Shown one piece after another: positions 1 to 11,070 of a stretch of 64,000 bases of DNA. A program made the position numbers and the translations under genes. The notes under the pieces were generated by a model. It was not told the origin of the DNA. It worked only from the letters and a program-made list of their open reading frames with translations, and did not search any database. How positions within the stretch are numbered: position 1 is the stretch's first letter; the number at the start of each line of letters is the position of its first letter. Origin of the DNA: Paraescarpia echinospica (lineage: Eukaryota > Annelida > Polychaeta > Sabellida > Siboglinidae); assembly GCA_020002185.1 (NCBI GenBank), contig CM034541.1, positions 48,614,976 to 48,678,975 on the forward strand, given 5' to 3'.

Positions 1-622
1 AAATCAGTTTCCATGTGTACACAAAGTTTAACATTGTATGTAACATTCGAAAACATTTAAAAAAATATACAAAAAAATACATTTGTAGCAAAAATTCGAT
101 TTTAAACCCGTCTGTGTAGCGATTCCCGCGGAAAATAAAAAATTAATGAGCTAGGCGATCACGTGGTATCTTAACGTCAAATATGACTCACACTCGCAGC
201 AGGCCGACCGTTTCTATGCATTCAGAGCATGTTTACATGGATAGTTTTGGGGTCGAAACGAGCGTCAGAATGAGTTATTATGCAATATTCCGATGTAATA
301 CAAACACTAGTCATCATAGAGGAACAAGCAGTTATCTTACGGTTCCATATGAATTCAATTTTATTCAAAACAATGAATGCGAATGAGCCTACAAGTCGAC
401 TAGGTATCGCCGAGCTTGGGCTCGTTTTCAGAATAATTATATCGAATGCAACCAACGGGAGATAATGTACACCAATATACATACATAGCAAACATATATC
501 GTATCCAGCTACAGAAAGTAAAGTGTTTAAATGTATAATCTTATAATATCACTAGAATATCGATGTATGAAGGAGGAGTTGTACAATTTATCATAACAAC
601 TTATATCAGTCAGCGAATTTAT

Positions 623-714
623 GTCGGTCCTGCTAGCTCAGTTGGTAAATGCGTTGGTTCCTTGGCATTTATTTTGCAATCGGGCGATGCCGGTTCAATC
701 CCGACACCAAACCA
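623..714 (+). ncRNA. tRNA-like sequence in left arm (pol III promoter)
   Basis: An A box (TAGCTCAGTTGG, 634-645) and a B box (GGTTCAATCCC, 692-702) are correctly ordered and spaced, followed by CCGACACCAAACCA. The 5' and 3' ends do not pair into an acceptor stem, and the middle does not form a normal anticodon arm. I therefore read it as a tRNA-derived promoter inside a repeat, not a working tRNA gene. Confidence 0.5.
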
Positions 715-1164
715 TTGATTTTCTTTACACTTTTTTTGTTTATGTCTTCACGAAGTAATATAAACCAAATCATTTTGTATACTATGATGCACTGTTTGTA
801 AATATTTGTGTAGTAATTATTTATTTGCCACAAAAAATGAAAATATGGTAATTATATATAACAATGTTTCTAAATTTTATTTATCCAGACAGATCACCAT
901 TTGTTTTCACATATATAATTACAATATATTACCGTACAATATATATATACAGTTAATACATTCTATATCCATTACATTATATTTGTTTGGATAAATAAAA
1001 TTTAGAAACATCGTTATATAATTCCCATATTGAAATTTTTGTGGCGAATAAATAATTACTACAAAAATTAAAACAATATTTATAAACAGTGCATCATAGT
1101 ATAAAACTGATTTGGTTTATATTACTTGGTGAAAACATAAACAAAAAAGTGTAAAAAAAATCCA

Positions 1165-1256
1165 TGGTTTGGTGTCGGGATCGAACCGGCGTCGCTCGAT
1201 TACAAAATAATTGCCAAGGAACCAACGCCTTTACCAACTGAGCTAGCAGGACCGAC
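1165..1256 (-). ncRNA. tRNA-like sequence in right arm (mirror copy)
   Basis: This is the reverse-complement partner of the tRNA-like segment at 623-714. On the minus strand the A box is at 1234-1245 and the B box (GGTTCGATCCC) at 1178-1188. This copy keeps the more canonical TTCGA in the B box, so it may be the less decayed one. Transcripts from the two arms would converge on the centre of the palindrome. Confidence 0.5.
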
Positions 1257-1889
1257 AGAAATTCGTTGACTGATTTAAGTTGTTATGATAAATTGTACAA
1301 CTCTTCCTTCATACATCGATATTCTAGTGATATTATAAGATTATACACTTATACAAGTTACTTTCTGTAGCTGGATACAATATATGTTTGTTATGTATGT
1401 TTATTGGTGTAAATTATCTCACGTTGATTGCATCCGATATAATTATTCTAAAAACGAGCCCAAGCTCGGCGAAACCTAGTCGACTTGTAGGCCCATTCGC
1501 ATTCATTGTTTTGAATAAAATTGGATTCATGTGGAACCGTAAGCTAACTGCTTGTTCCTCTATGATGAATAGTGTTTGTATTACATCGGAATATCGCATA
1601 ACTCATTTTGACGTTCGTTTCGATCCGAAAGCTATCCTTGTAAACATGCTCTGAATGCATGGGTCATATGTGACGTCACATCTCGGCATCCCAAAAAGCG
1701 CGCCAAAAATATGCATATACGAAAATGTCCGGATGCACAACATAAAATGTGGAATTTCTAATTCATTGAATTTTTTTATTTTTGTGGCTTGGTGGACATG
1801 GAAATAGATAGCAGGATGTAATATAATATGAATTCAAGCAATAGGTGTTTTTATTCCTACGAAAAGATGGCCAAGTTATATATATTTTT

Positions 1890-2590
1890 GGGTAGCTTAT
1901 TGCCTCCCTGTCAAAGTGAGGTACGACATGGAGGTAGCACGTAATATCACACAAGGTCACCATGAAATTACGAATATTCGATTTTTTGCAATACCGCGAA
2001 AGTCATAAAGTTATAATTACCCTGCAACTACTTCGTTTATATGTACGTATCATGTACAGTGTGAACGAATCATTTCTCCGCGTCAAAATTAGATATGACA
2101 TGGAGCTGTCAGTTGATGGAGTAGGTGTGGAGCAATGATCAAACAGAGTCACCGACAGGTGATAAATGTAATTGTGTCATCCCGCAAATGTATTACAATA
2201 TAAATAGTTGCGTATATCTGCGTTATCTATGTATTCATGGCAATGTCGTATAGCGGTGGAAAGGCAATTGTCTCCTCATAAATATGGAATACGACGGGAT
2301 CTCTCAAGTGGTGTAGTGGGTGTGGAGTGAAGGTTAAACAAGGTCACCATCAAACGACGAATGTTAAAAACTACGCCACTCCGCAAAAGTTATACGCTTA
2401 CAATGGTTGAGTAGCTACTTTGTCTACATACACAAGGCCATGTTACATACTGTTTGAAAGCATATTGAATCCGCGTCAAAATGAGCTAAGTCTTGTAGTT
2501 GTAAAGTGGTGCTCTAACTGTGGAGTGAAGGTTAAATAAGGTCTATGTAAAAAGATGAATTTTCGAAATTATGCCTTTCTCCATATAGTA
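1890..2590 (+). repeat. Left-arm tandem subunits, ~195 bp, four copies
   Basis: The core AAACAAGGTCACC and degenerate forms of it recur near 1951, 2146, 2338 and 2537, a period of about 195 bases. Each unit also contains a CTCC(C)CGTCAAAATGAG-like block and a GGTGTGGAG block. One frame reads a Cys-containing motif (WCSxCGVxxKQGH) in several units, so the units may descend from a repeated protein domain, but stops interrupt it. Confidence 0.7.
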
Positions 2591-3189
2591 GGTTAGCCAA
2601 CATGTGATGTTATACTTTCAACTGCATTTTTGTTAATAGCATGAATTCATGTTAGATCCATCACACAAGGGATACGAAAATAGGTGTATGTGGATGTCAC
2701 CCTCGATTTTGAAGGTTATTTGAGGGTCACAAAGTCAAACTTGTGTCAACATTATTTTAATTTAATTAAATTAATTGACATCTTCTTGTACACACCGTTG
2801 CACAAAACCAAATATGTTATTATTTGTACATGTATTGTCTATGTTATCAGGTGTCGAACTTTGAATTACCTCATAAATATATGGGATAATCTAATATAAA
2901 AATCTCCTGAAATGTTTTTATTGCGCACACCAAAGTTGTTTACACACCCAATTATTCTTTGTAAGCCTGTTTGCATGTATTCCTCTTGATATAATATACA
3001 TATTATTTATTACGACACATGCATTTGGTTATTAACATGACGTGAGAGTCAAAAAACGTGCCCAAAATATAGTTAGGATGTTGAAGAAGAAAGGTGCAAT
3101 CGCATATTAGAACTCTACTCTCAACACAGTCGATCAACTATCAGATGTTTTTAGGAACGAGACAATTCAATATAATTATCATGGAGGAA

Positions 3190-3572
3190 CCAAAATTTCA
3201 GGATCTCATTGACATACGTGGAAACTATGGAGATCATGCTGGGCATCACCAGGGCTGAGAAGATTGGCAACTATATAGAATCTTTCGCTGCAATTATACA
3301 TTGGCTCACCATCTATGATCATACAAGCTATGCCCTCGCTATGGAGAACAGTCTCTCTGGCAGATGTGAAACACCCCGAGAAGACAGCACCAGAGGCTCT
3401 TGCAGTATTCAATAAAGGATATTTTATTGTGAAGAAAACCAAAAGGCGCTTCAACCAAGTGCCTGCTGATCAGGCAACTGAGCCAATTACTAGCACATGC
3501 AGGATGCACAATGGTATCATCGGCATTACAAAAAACGATCGAGCCAGTTCGCCGAGCCGCCCTGTATTTTGA
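3190..3572 (+). pseudogene. Broken transposon-type gene fragment (copy 1)
   Basis: Two overlapping frames (3209-3415 and 3315-3572) join across a frameshift near 3320-3350. They read an ETMEIMLGITRA region, WLTIYDHTSYALA, then NKGYFIVKKTKRRFNQVP and a HNGIIGITK stretch. From memory this order matches an unnamed family that is multicopy in many marine invertebrate genomes (AYDHxNYARYLP ... FNxIPxDQxIEQ). Its biochemical role is unknown to me. The copy has no start, is shifted and is short. The last ~70 bases of the left arm lie within it. Confidence 0.45.
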
Positions 3573-4560
3573 ATGGCACCACATACATATACAGTAGGGG
3601 ATAGCCGCGTTCACACAGACATTCTGATACCTTCTTCCTCGTATGTGTGTCGATATGAGATGATATAGCTACATATTCACAATCTGCCTGTGACTAAATC
3701 TTTGCGTGGTGACTAGCGTGTGCAATATGAAGTTGTAGGCCGTGGCGCGTAAAACGAAATTTATATTGGGGGGGGGGGGCTACAGGAGCTTCAGCACTAC
3801 TGGAGACAAATTTCTCCGTCGCGCCGCCTAATACTGGAAGGGGGAACAGAAAACCATATGTCCGCCCTCCAAATGCACACACCTATCACAGTTAACAAAA
3901 ATACACATTAATCGTCTCATAAAATTTATATTAACGCTCGCCAAAAAACAAACATATCCGCTCACATTTAATGGGGGGCAGAACCATATGTCTGCCCCCA
4001 TGGAGAAATTCTCGCGCCTATAGTTGTAGGGTGGAGGGTGGGGGAAACATCGTGAGACACAGAGTTAGACCTGACATGGTCGACGGTTTGCTATTCACGA
4101 GCGAGTGCCATAAAATAGGTGACACACAACATATCCAGCCCGTGCAAGTTCCCCATCGTGACCAATTCCTTTAACATGGAGCTGGTTGGTTCTGGAAATT
4201 TTGCAAGCTCTATGTCTTCACATGACCACAAAAAGCTTATGTTGAATTCCTGTTAGTGCGTGGAAGCTGGGCAGGTTATCATTCGCAGGTAGTGTAAGTC
4301 TTTCAAATTGTTTCTGGAAGTTCCAAGGGTGTACGAAGTCCAGCCGTACCAAGACACTGGGCAGCTATACCATTGGTGTTGAGTTCATGTCACCTCCAAA
4401 TGTGGCTATAGACAGCGGGACTGGGGATAGCTAAAGCTTCATGGTATTTACCATTTCCACTATTCGTCCAGTAGTGACACCGTTGAACTATTGCTTTTGT
4501 AGCTTTCTGTCAACTTTGGTAGTATTTTGTACATTGTGTAGTTGCAAAGGTTTATGAACG

Positions 4561-5130
4561 TTGCTTCCTCGGTGCGTCATGAAACGATGTAGTTTCGTCA
4601 ACCAGTCGTCGCTTCACGATGATGATAACCTACTATGTTTTTTGGTCTTTAGCTGTTAGATATGTTGACTATTGACCACGTCACTTGGAGCAGAGTATGT
4701 CATTGCCATTGCTGAGAAGATTGGCAACTATATAGAATCTTTCGCTGCAATTATACATTGGCTAACCATCTACAATCATACAAACTATGCCCTCGCTATA
4801 GAGAACAGTCTCTCTGGCAGATGTGAAACACCCCGAGAAGACAGCACCAGAGGCTCTTGCAGTATTCAATAAAGGATATTTTATTGTGAAGAAAACCAAA
4901 AGGCGCTTAAACAAGTGCCTGCTGATCAGGCAACTGAGCCAATTACTAGCACATGCAGGATGCATAATGGTATCATCGGCATTGCTTCCTCGGTGCGTCA
5001 TGAAACGATGTAGTTTCGTCAACCAGTCGTCGCTTCACGGTGATGATAACCTACTATGTTTCTTGGTCTTTAGCTGTTAGATGTGTTGACTATTGACCAC
5101 GTCACTTGGAGCAGAGTATGTCATTGCCAT
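4561..5130. repeat. 149-bp direct repeats bracketing a copied gene segment
   Basis: 4561-4709 and 4982-5130 are near-identical 149-base direct repeats (about three differences). Between them, 4711-4983 is a near-identical copy of 3254-3527. The D-S-D arrangement suggests a local copying event (gene conversion, template switch or unequal exchange) inside the element. The repeats contain GCTTCCTCGGTGCGTCATGA and end in CATTGCCAT. Confidence 0.8.
4700..4985 (+). pseudogene. Broken transposon-type gene fragment (copy 2)
   Basis: This is a second copy of the segment at 3254-3527, again reading WLTIYNHTNYALA and NKGYFIVKKTKRR in two frames. It differs by a few substitutions and by a one-base loss near 4911, which changes frame before the VPxDQ motif. 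It lies between the 149-base direct repeats. It is a fragment with no independent coding capacity. Confidence 0.45.
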
Positions 5131-5349
5131 AGTTACAAAAGGCATATCGTTACTCTGTGGTGACCCACAGAGTAACAATATGTTTCTGCTGTAGGCTCCT
5201 ATATGGAGTCAGCGACGATATTGCTGACATACACACACTTGACAGGAAAGCAACTCCGTCGACAGGGAGCAAAAACAGTGGTTAAAAGGCCACCACTCTT
5301 GCGTCCGTGACCATCGCTCCCACCTGTAAGTCAGTGTTTCCATATTCAC

Positions 5350-5890
5350 CGTCAGTTCCTCTGAACACACCAAGAACTTTGTGACAAGCTTCTTTGGGTC
5401 ATCAGCGTCACGCTACTATGCTTCATCCTTGCGGATACCATTAGAGCAGTTGAACGTGGCCTCTTCCTCATAGTCTTCCATATTGAAGAGGGGGATCTTG
5501 AGTACTGTGACATTTGTAATCGTTCTGACCATGTGACGCAAAACGTATTCCTGGCTTGATCGTCCCTTGTAAGGCCGATAAAGCCATTATGCATCCTTAT
5601 AATCTATACATCAATTCAGATGGCTAATGAACTGGAATTTGGGTGAAGGGCCTTTTTGGTTTACTTCAAAACAAAGTTTCCTTTAATGATCGTAGATGGC
5701 TAACCAATGTATAATTGCAGCGAAAGATTCTATACAGCTGCCAATCGTCTTAGCCCTGGTGATGTCCAGCATAATCTCCATAGTTTCCACGTATGTCAAC
5801 CAGATCCGGAAATTTGGATTCCTCCTTCAGATATTGAATTGTCGTGTTCCTCAAAACATCTGACAGTGGGTCGACTGTGTTGCGAGTAGG
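5350..5890 (-). pseudogene. Broken transposon-type gene fragment (copy 3, inverted)
   Basis: On the minus strand, from about 5880 down, the sequence reads KFPDLVDIRG, then in another frame ETMEIMLDITRA and ESFAAIIHWLAIYDH. After a gap it continues with a HNGFIGLTRDDQARNTFCVTW stretch (5352-5594), which goes further than copies 1 and 2. The part above 5685 is the right arm of the palindrome. Stops and shifts make it non-functional. The family assignment rests on remembered family pattern only. Confidence 0.4.
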
Positions 5891-6429
5891 GTTCTAATCT
5901 GCGATTGCCACCTCTCTCCTTCAACATCCTAACTACATTTTGGGCAAGTTCTTTGACTTTCACGTCATGTTAATAACCAAATGCATGTGTAGTAATAAAT
6001 AATATACATGTTATATCAACAGGAATGTATACAAACAGGCTTACAAAGAATAATTGGGTGTGTAAACAACTTTGGTGTGCGCGATAAAAACATTTCAGGA
6101 TGAGATCACTTTTTATGTTAGATTATCCCATATAGTTATGAGTAAATTAAAAGTTCAAAGCCTGATGACGCAGACAATACATGTACAGATAATGAAATAT
6201 TTGGTTTTATGCAACGGTGTGTACAAGAAGAAGTCAATTAATTAACACAAATATTTTGACACAAGTTTAAATTTGTGACATTCAAATAAACTTCAAAATC
6301 GCGGGTAACATCCACATACATATACTTTCTTATCCCTTGTGTGATGGATCTAGCAATAATTCCTGCCATTAAAAAAATGCGGTTAAAAGTATAACATCAT
6401 ATGTTGGATAACCTGCTATCTGCGGATAG

Positions 6430-7345
6430 GCGTAATTTCGAAAATTCATCTTTTGACGTTGAATTTGTTTAGCCTGCACTCCACAGTTAGAGCACCACTT
6501 TACAACTCCAACACATACATTATTTTGACGGGAATACAATACGCTTTTAAACGGTATGTAACAAGGCCCAATGTATGCAGATAAAATAGCTACGCAACCA
6601 TTGTAAGTGTAGAACGTTTGTGGAGTGGAATAGTTTTGAACATTCGTCGTTTCATGGTGACCTTGTTTAACCTTCACTCCACACCTACTGCACCACTTCT
6701 TAGCTCAGCTCCCCGTCGTATCCTATATTTACGGGGAGACAGTTGGGTTTCCAACGGTATACGACATTGCCATGAATGGATAGGTAACGCAGATGTACGC
6801 AACCATTTATATTGTATGACGTTTGCGGGACGACACAATTTCGAACATTTATCACTTGACGGTAACTCTGTTTGATCGTCGCTCCACACCTACTCCATCA
6901 ACTGACAACTAAATGCCATATCTCATTTTGATGGGGAGAAATGGTTCTTTCACAGAGTATATAACAAGTACATATAAATGAAGTAGTTACAGGGTCATTG
7001 TAACTTCATTGTGTTCGCGGTATTGCAAAAAAATCGACTGTTCAATATTTTCACGGTGACCTTGTTTGACCTTAGCTCCACTCGTACCATACCATGTAAC
7101 ACCTCCATATCGTACCTCATTTTGACGAGGAGACTATATGACTTGTTCATCTTATCATTAAGTAAAGTAGATAATAGATATGCGATCATTGTAATGTTAA
7201 GACGATTGCGGAAGCGCACAATTTCGAAAATTCATCTTTTGACGGTGACCTTGTTTGACCTTGGATTCCCGCTTACTACACAATTTGGCAGCTCTACAAC
7301 AGGCCACATTGGGACGGGGAGATGTGTAGCTTTCAAATGATACAA
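6430..7345 (-). repeat. Right-arm tandem subunits, ~195 bp, five copies
   Basis: The mirrored core GGTGACCTTGTTTGACC and degenerate forms recur near 6455, 6653, 6859, 7051 and 7241, spaced 190-205 bases. These are the inverted counterparts of the units at 1890-2590 plus one outer unit. The longest stretch in one frame is at 6369-6677 (minus), with two WCSxCGV-type motifs. I treat it as repeat-derived, not as a gene. Confidence 0.7.
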
Positions 7346-7890
7346 CATGTGGGTGTATGTAGGGGGTCATTTAAACTCCCATAATAAAGCAATCGTTTGG
7401 GATTTGCGCTCGCCTATGTCACGATGATGTTCCGATACATCACGTCGTGTTTCCGATGCAATGTGTCGAAACGTTTGCCACAGATTGCTTATAATCATTG
7501 CCATGGAATAAGATGAAAGATTCGGCATTGCATAGCGGCAGCCGCGCAATGAATAACGTTCATCGGGTTCATCGGTTAAGGGACGTTGAAAGAAGACCCC
7601 GTCAGCGGAATGTCTCTCTCAGCCGATGTGTCTTATAAAACTGTCGATGGAAACATTGATTTGTCTTCTCGCATCGTCGACTGCGATCGTCTGCGGCTCG
7701 ATCTCATTAGATACGTGTCAGATAGCGTGCTGGGCGTACAATTTATTCGTGGTCAATTCGAGGAAGAAGGTCAACTGGCCACGATGGGAATATGGGAATT
7801 CTTATTGAATGCATATTTGAATTGGTCAGGACCAGGCCGTAATCAAAGATGGTACCGCGAGGGGTGTGACACTGCTACCAAGTTGGGTGG
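7346..7890 (+). other. Unassigned stretch with one unrecognised open frame
   Basis: A frame opens at 7586 and reads non-repetitive protein-like sequence for about 100 codons (for example LSSRIVDCDRLRLDLIRYVS) before running into the minisatellite at 7.9 kb. I do not recognise it. It has no visible splice sites or partner exon and could be an old transposon fragment or chance. Confidence 0.2.
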
Positions 7891-8524
7891 TTGCTATCTG
7901 TCGCTGTCTGTCGCTGTGTGTCGCTGTCTGTCGCTGTCTGTCGCTGTCTGTCGCTATATGTCGCTGTCTGCCGCTGTCTGTTGCTGTCTGTCGCTGTCTG
8001 TCGCCGTCTGTCGCTGTCTGCCGCTGACTGTCGTTAACTGTCGCTAACTGTCGCTGTCTGTTGTTGTATATCGCTATATGTCGCTCTCTGTCTCTGTCTG
8101 TCTCTGTCTGTCTCTGTCTGTCTCTGTTTATCGCTGTCTGTCTCTGTCTATCTCTCTCTGTCAATCTCTGCCTCTGTCTGTTTCTGTCTGTTTCTGCCTG
8201 TCTCTGTCTATCTCTGTCTGTATATGTCTGTCTCTGTCTGTCGCTATCTGTCTCTGTCTGTCGCTGTCTGTCGCTGTCTGTCGCTGTCTGTCGCTGTCTG
8301 TCGCTGTCGGTCGCTGTCTGTCGCTGTCTGTCGCTGTCTGTCGCTGTCTGTCGCTGTATGTTGCTGGCTGTCGTTGTCTGTCGCTGTCTGTCGCTATCTG
8401 TCTATGTATGTGGCTGTCTGTCGCTTTCTATGACTGTCTATGGCTGTCTATGGCTGTCTATCGCTGTCTGTCGCTGTCTGTCGCTCTCTGTCGCTGTCTG
8501 TCGCTGCCTGTCGCTGTCTGTCGC
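7891..8524 (+). repeat. 10-bp minisatellite, TCGCTGTCTG
   Basis: About 630 bases of decamers based on TCGCTGTCTG, with variants TCTCTGTCTG, TCGCTATCTG and TGGCTGTCTA. The long open frames on both strands are by-products of a low-stop unit. Confidence 0.95.
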
Positions 8525-8579
8525 GTGAGTGCGTGCGTGCGTGTGCGTGCGTGCGTGTGTGCGTGCGAACGTGTATGTT

Positions 8580-8657
<78 letters not shown>

Positions 8658-8730
8658 TGCGTGAGTGCGTGAGTGCGTGGTTGCGTGCATGCTTGTGTGC
8701 GTGTCTGTGCGCGTGTGCTTGTAAACGCAT
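8525..8730 (+). repeat. (GTGC)n and (GT)n microsatellite
   Basis: GTGCGTGCGT-type repeat, then a pure (GT)n run from about 8583 to 8655, then GAGTGCGT repeats. It directly follows the decamer minisatellite. Confidence 0.95.
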
Positions 8731-9842
8731 ATATTTCTTGTATTTCATCAAATGTGATGATAACTTTCTTTGCATAAGACTCAATTTCGATACTTATTAT
8801 ATTGCAGTACCGCCTCCGCTAACATAACTGAACTCTTTCAGCGGCACTCTCTGTTCACATTACATCCTTTTCCACTTTTCCAACAACTATCTTCGCTCAG
8901 TCTTACCGTCGTAAACGCGGTCTCTCTGTCTTTCTCCATTTAGGTATTTCACCGCGTCAGTTCCCATCGGTTGTTGGCCTTCCTCCGTCAGTACCTACTG
9001 CCACGCCATCATCGTCTTGCGCTCTACTAATCTTCCCTTCAGACATTGGACATTTCATCCTGTATAGAAAGCAGCCCTACGGGCCAACAGTTACCGTGTG
9101 GAATCCTTTGAAAAATATCCTAAATTTTTCACAATCTTGTTGATCGATTCTATACATATAAAGAACATACAGGGTTTTCCTTGTTTCTTTCATAGTTCGT
9201 TTATATCCTAATTGGTTTGGACCATTTTCCGATTCTCAGTACCGTAACTATTTTCATCTTTAGCTTAGGCCACCGAAGTGGATTTGCTAGATTTTAAGTA
9301 ATAAATGAGTCCATAGTGCAAGGCTCCCTATGTTCCGTCCATCTTATTCTACCGGAACAATACGTTTTCCTTGGCGTATGAATAGCATCCAGATAAAACT
9401 ATTTTGATGGAATGTGGTATCGGAAATGTTGCCTTCATGCATGGTAGTTCTGCTATATATCGAGGGGTTCTAAGCCGAGAGAAAAAACAATCAGACGAAG
9501 ATTAATAAGATCAAGAAGACACTCACAACACAGCCATCGACTACTTACGGAATGAGACACAGAGCAATCGTTTTTGAAGATGATGTCAAAGGAAATTATG
9601 TAGGACATACTATCCTGGTGATTATTATTGTGGTGACATTGATAGGGATATATTCTCGGGTGGGTTCACCACAGATTAGTGGGGTCTAACACGTGACCAA
9701 ATTATATCGATTGCTTATGCAAAGATATTTTGTACAGAATAACGCTTAATCGCTAATATAATAACGAAGTGAAGGATATGTGGCGTAAATGTAGGAATTA
9801 CTTACCACAAGACTGATGTACATAGAAATACATGTACCAGAA
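8731..9842. other. No gene seen
   Basis: Mixed-composition DNA without a supported frame, splice pair or repeat family that I can name. Confidence 0.5.
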
Positions 9843-10215
<373 letters not shown>

Positions 10216-10523
10216 ACGTACGTACAACGTACGCAGTGATAGAAGTTATGTCTGCAATGCCTGTGGGATTTGTATTCTTAAGCTGTATTTGATCAGGACA
10301 TTGAACTTACCAGATAATAAACGCCTATTAGGCTATGCAATCTGATCTATCCATTGGGTCTTCTTACAGCCGTACAAAGCCGCTGACAAACATACCACTT
10401 TGCGACACAGAAGACGTTCGTCTGGCAGTGTGCACTTAGTCTCTTTCCTGTTTCCGCCGTAGACATTTCTGCTGCCACCAACCATTTCAGTACAGTGTAT
10501 ATTTAAAAGACGTTGGAACAGGG

Positions 10524-10776
10524 TCGGTCGGTTGGTCGGACTGACGGTCTGTCAGACTGTCGGTCCGTCGGTCGGTCGGTCGGTCGGTCGGTCGGTCGGC
10601 CCGCAGGTCCGACAGTCAGTCAGCCGGCCCGCCCGCCCGCCCGCCCGCCCGCCCGCCCGCCCGCCCGCCCGCCCGCCCGCCCGCCCGCCCGCCCGCCCGC
10701 CCGCCCGCCCGCCCGCCCGCCCGCCCGCCCGCCCGCCCGCCCGCCCGCCCGCCCGCCCGCCCGCCCGCCCGCCCGC
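10524..10776 (+). repeat. (GGTC)n followed by a pure (CCCG)n block
   Basis: GGTCGGTCGGTC tetramers at 10,524-10,598 are followed by about 150 bases of uninterrupted CCCG tetramers (10,626-10,776). This is a striking GC-pure block in an AT-rich neighbourhood. The PPAR/AGGR reading frames across it are artefacts. Confidence 0.95.
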
Positions 10777-11049
10777 CATATAATAGAATAGCGTTATTTG
10801 AGATAATAGATGTAGTTAGATGAGTAATTAAAACCTGAAATAACAACCTTTTAAAGTGTATATTAGTACACAGGAAACAGTCTTTGTAAAGACTACCTTG
10901 TATCTAAGCCTAACTTGAATACATTGTCATCGACATCGTAAGACACGGTGTGTCACTGTGTGTTAACAAATATAACTAACTATAACCTAAACAATCTGGT
11001 GTAAATTGTACACAGAAAAGTCTTTTCAAAGACTATATAAAAACTATTT
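10777..11049. other. Possible 5' flank of the CR1-like LINE
   Basis: No open frame. Two related blocks, CAGTCTTTGTAAAGACTA (10,879) and AAGTCTTTTCAAAGACTA (11,017), each with an internal dyad (TCTTT/AAAGA), lie about 140 bases apart. They may belong to the LINE 5' region. I see no gene. Confidence 0.3.
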
Positions 11050-11070
11050 TGAACATAAATAAATTCTCAT

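Larger units (their letters stand above)
173..1674. mobile_element. Large inverted-repeat (foldback) element with tRNA-like cores
   Basis: The left arm (about 173-887) and right arm (about 989-1674) are reverse complements over roughly 700 bases, separated by about 100 bases. Both arms encode the same short reading frame in mirror orientation (222-491 minus, 1388-1654 plus), which shows the homology but is probably not a gene. The outermost shared stretch is ACGTCAxATATGAC, after which the left arm has about 25 extra bases. Each arm carries a tRNA-like pol III promoter. No transposase is visible. It could be a non-autonomous foldback transposon or two SINE-type insertions that inverted. The symmetry is certain; the class is not. 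Confidence 0.75.
1862..7345. mobile_element. 5.5-kb palindromic element, ~195-bp subunits in the arms
   Basis: Left arm 1862-3325 and right arm 5685-7135 are inverted copies (about 1.45 kb each, diverged). The right end carries a further ~210 bases (7136-7345) that are missing on the left but present in the related element at 55 kb. The outer halves consist of ~195-bp subunits. The inner parts of the arms and the core hold pieces of a transposon-type gene. I recognise no complete transposase and no clear target-site duplication. A long-inverted-repeat DNA transposon of foldback type fits best, but that is inference. Confidence 0.7.

Noticed and set aside
623..714. Functional tRNA gene
   Set aside because: The A and B boxes are good, but the acceptor ends do not pair, the anticodon arm is not formed, and a mirror copy lies in an inverted repeat.
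7586..8656. Long frames with CLSLSV and CVCV repeats as proteins
   Set aside because: They are minisatellite and (GT)n read-through. Only the first ~100 codons of the 7,586 frame are non-repetitive, and they are unrecognised.
8748..9560. A further copy of the transposon-type gene near 9.5 kb
   Set aside because: A short resemblance (ACTC(A/T)CAACACAG...GAATGAGACA) to 3.1 kb was noticed, but it does not extend far enough to support homology.
10513..10846. Pro-Ala-Arg and Gly-Arg repeat proteins
   Set aside because: Pure translation of (CCCG)n in several frames on both strands.
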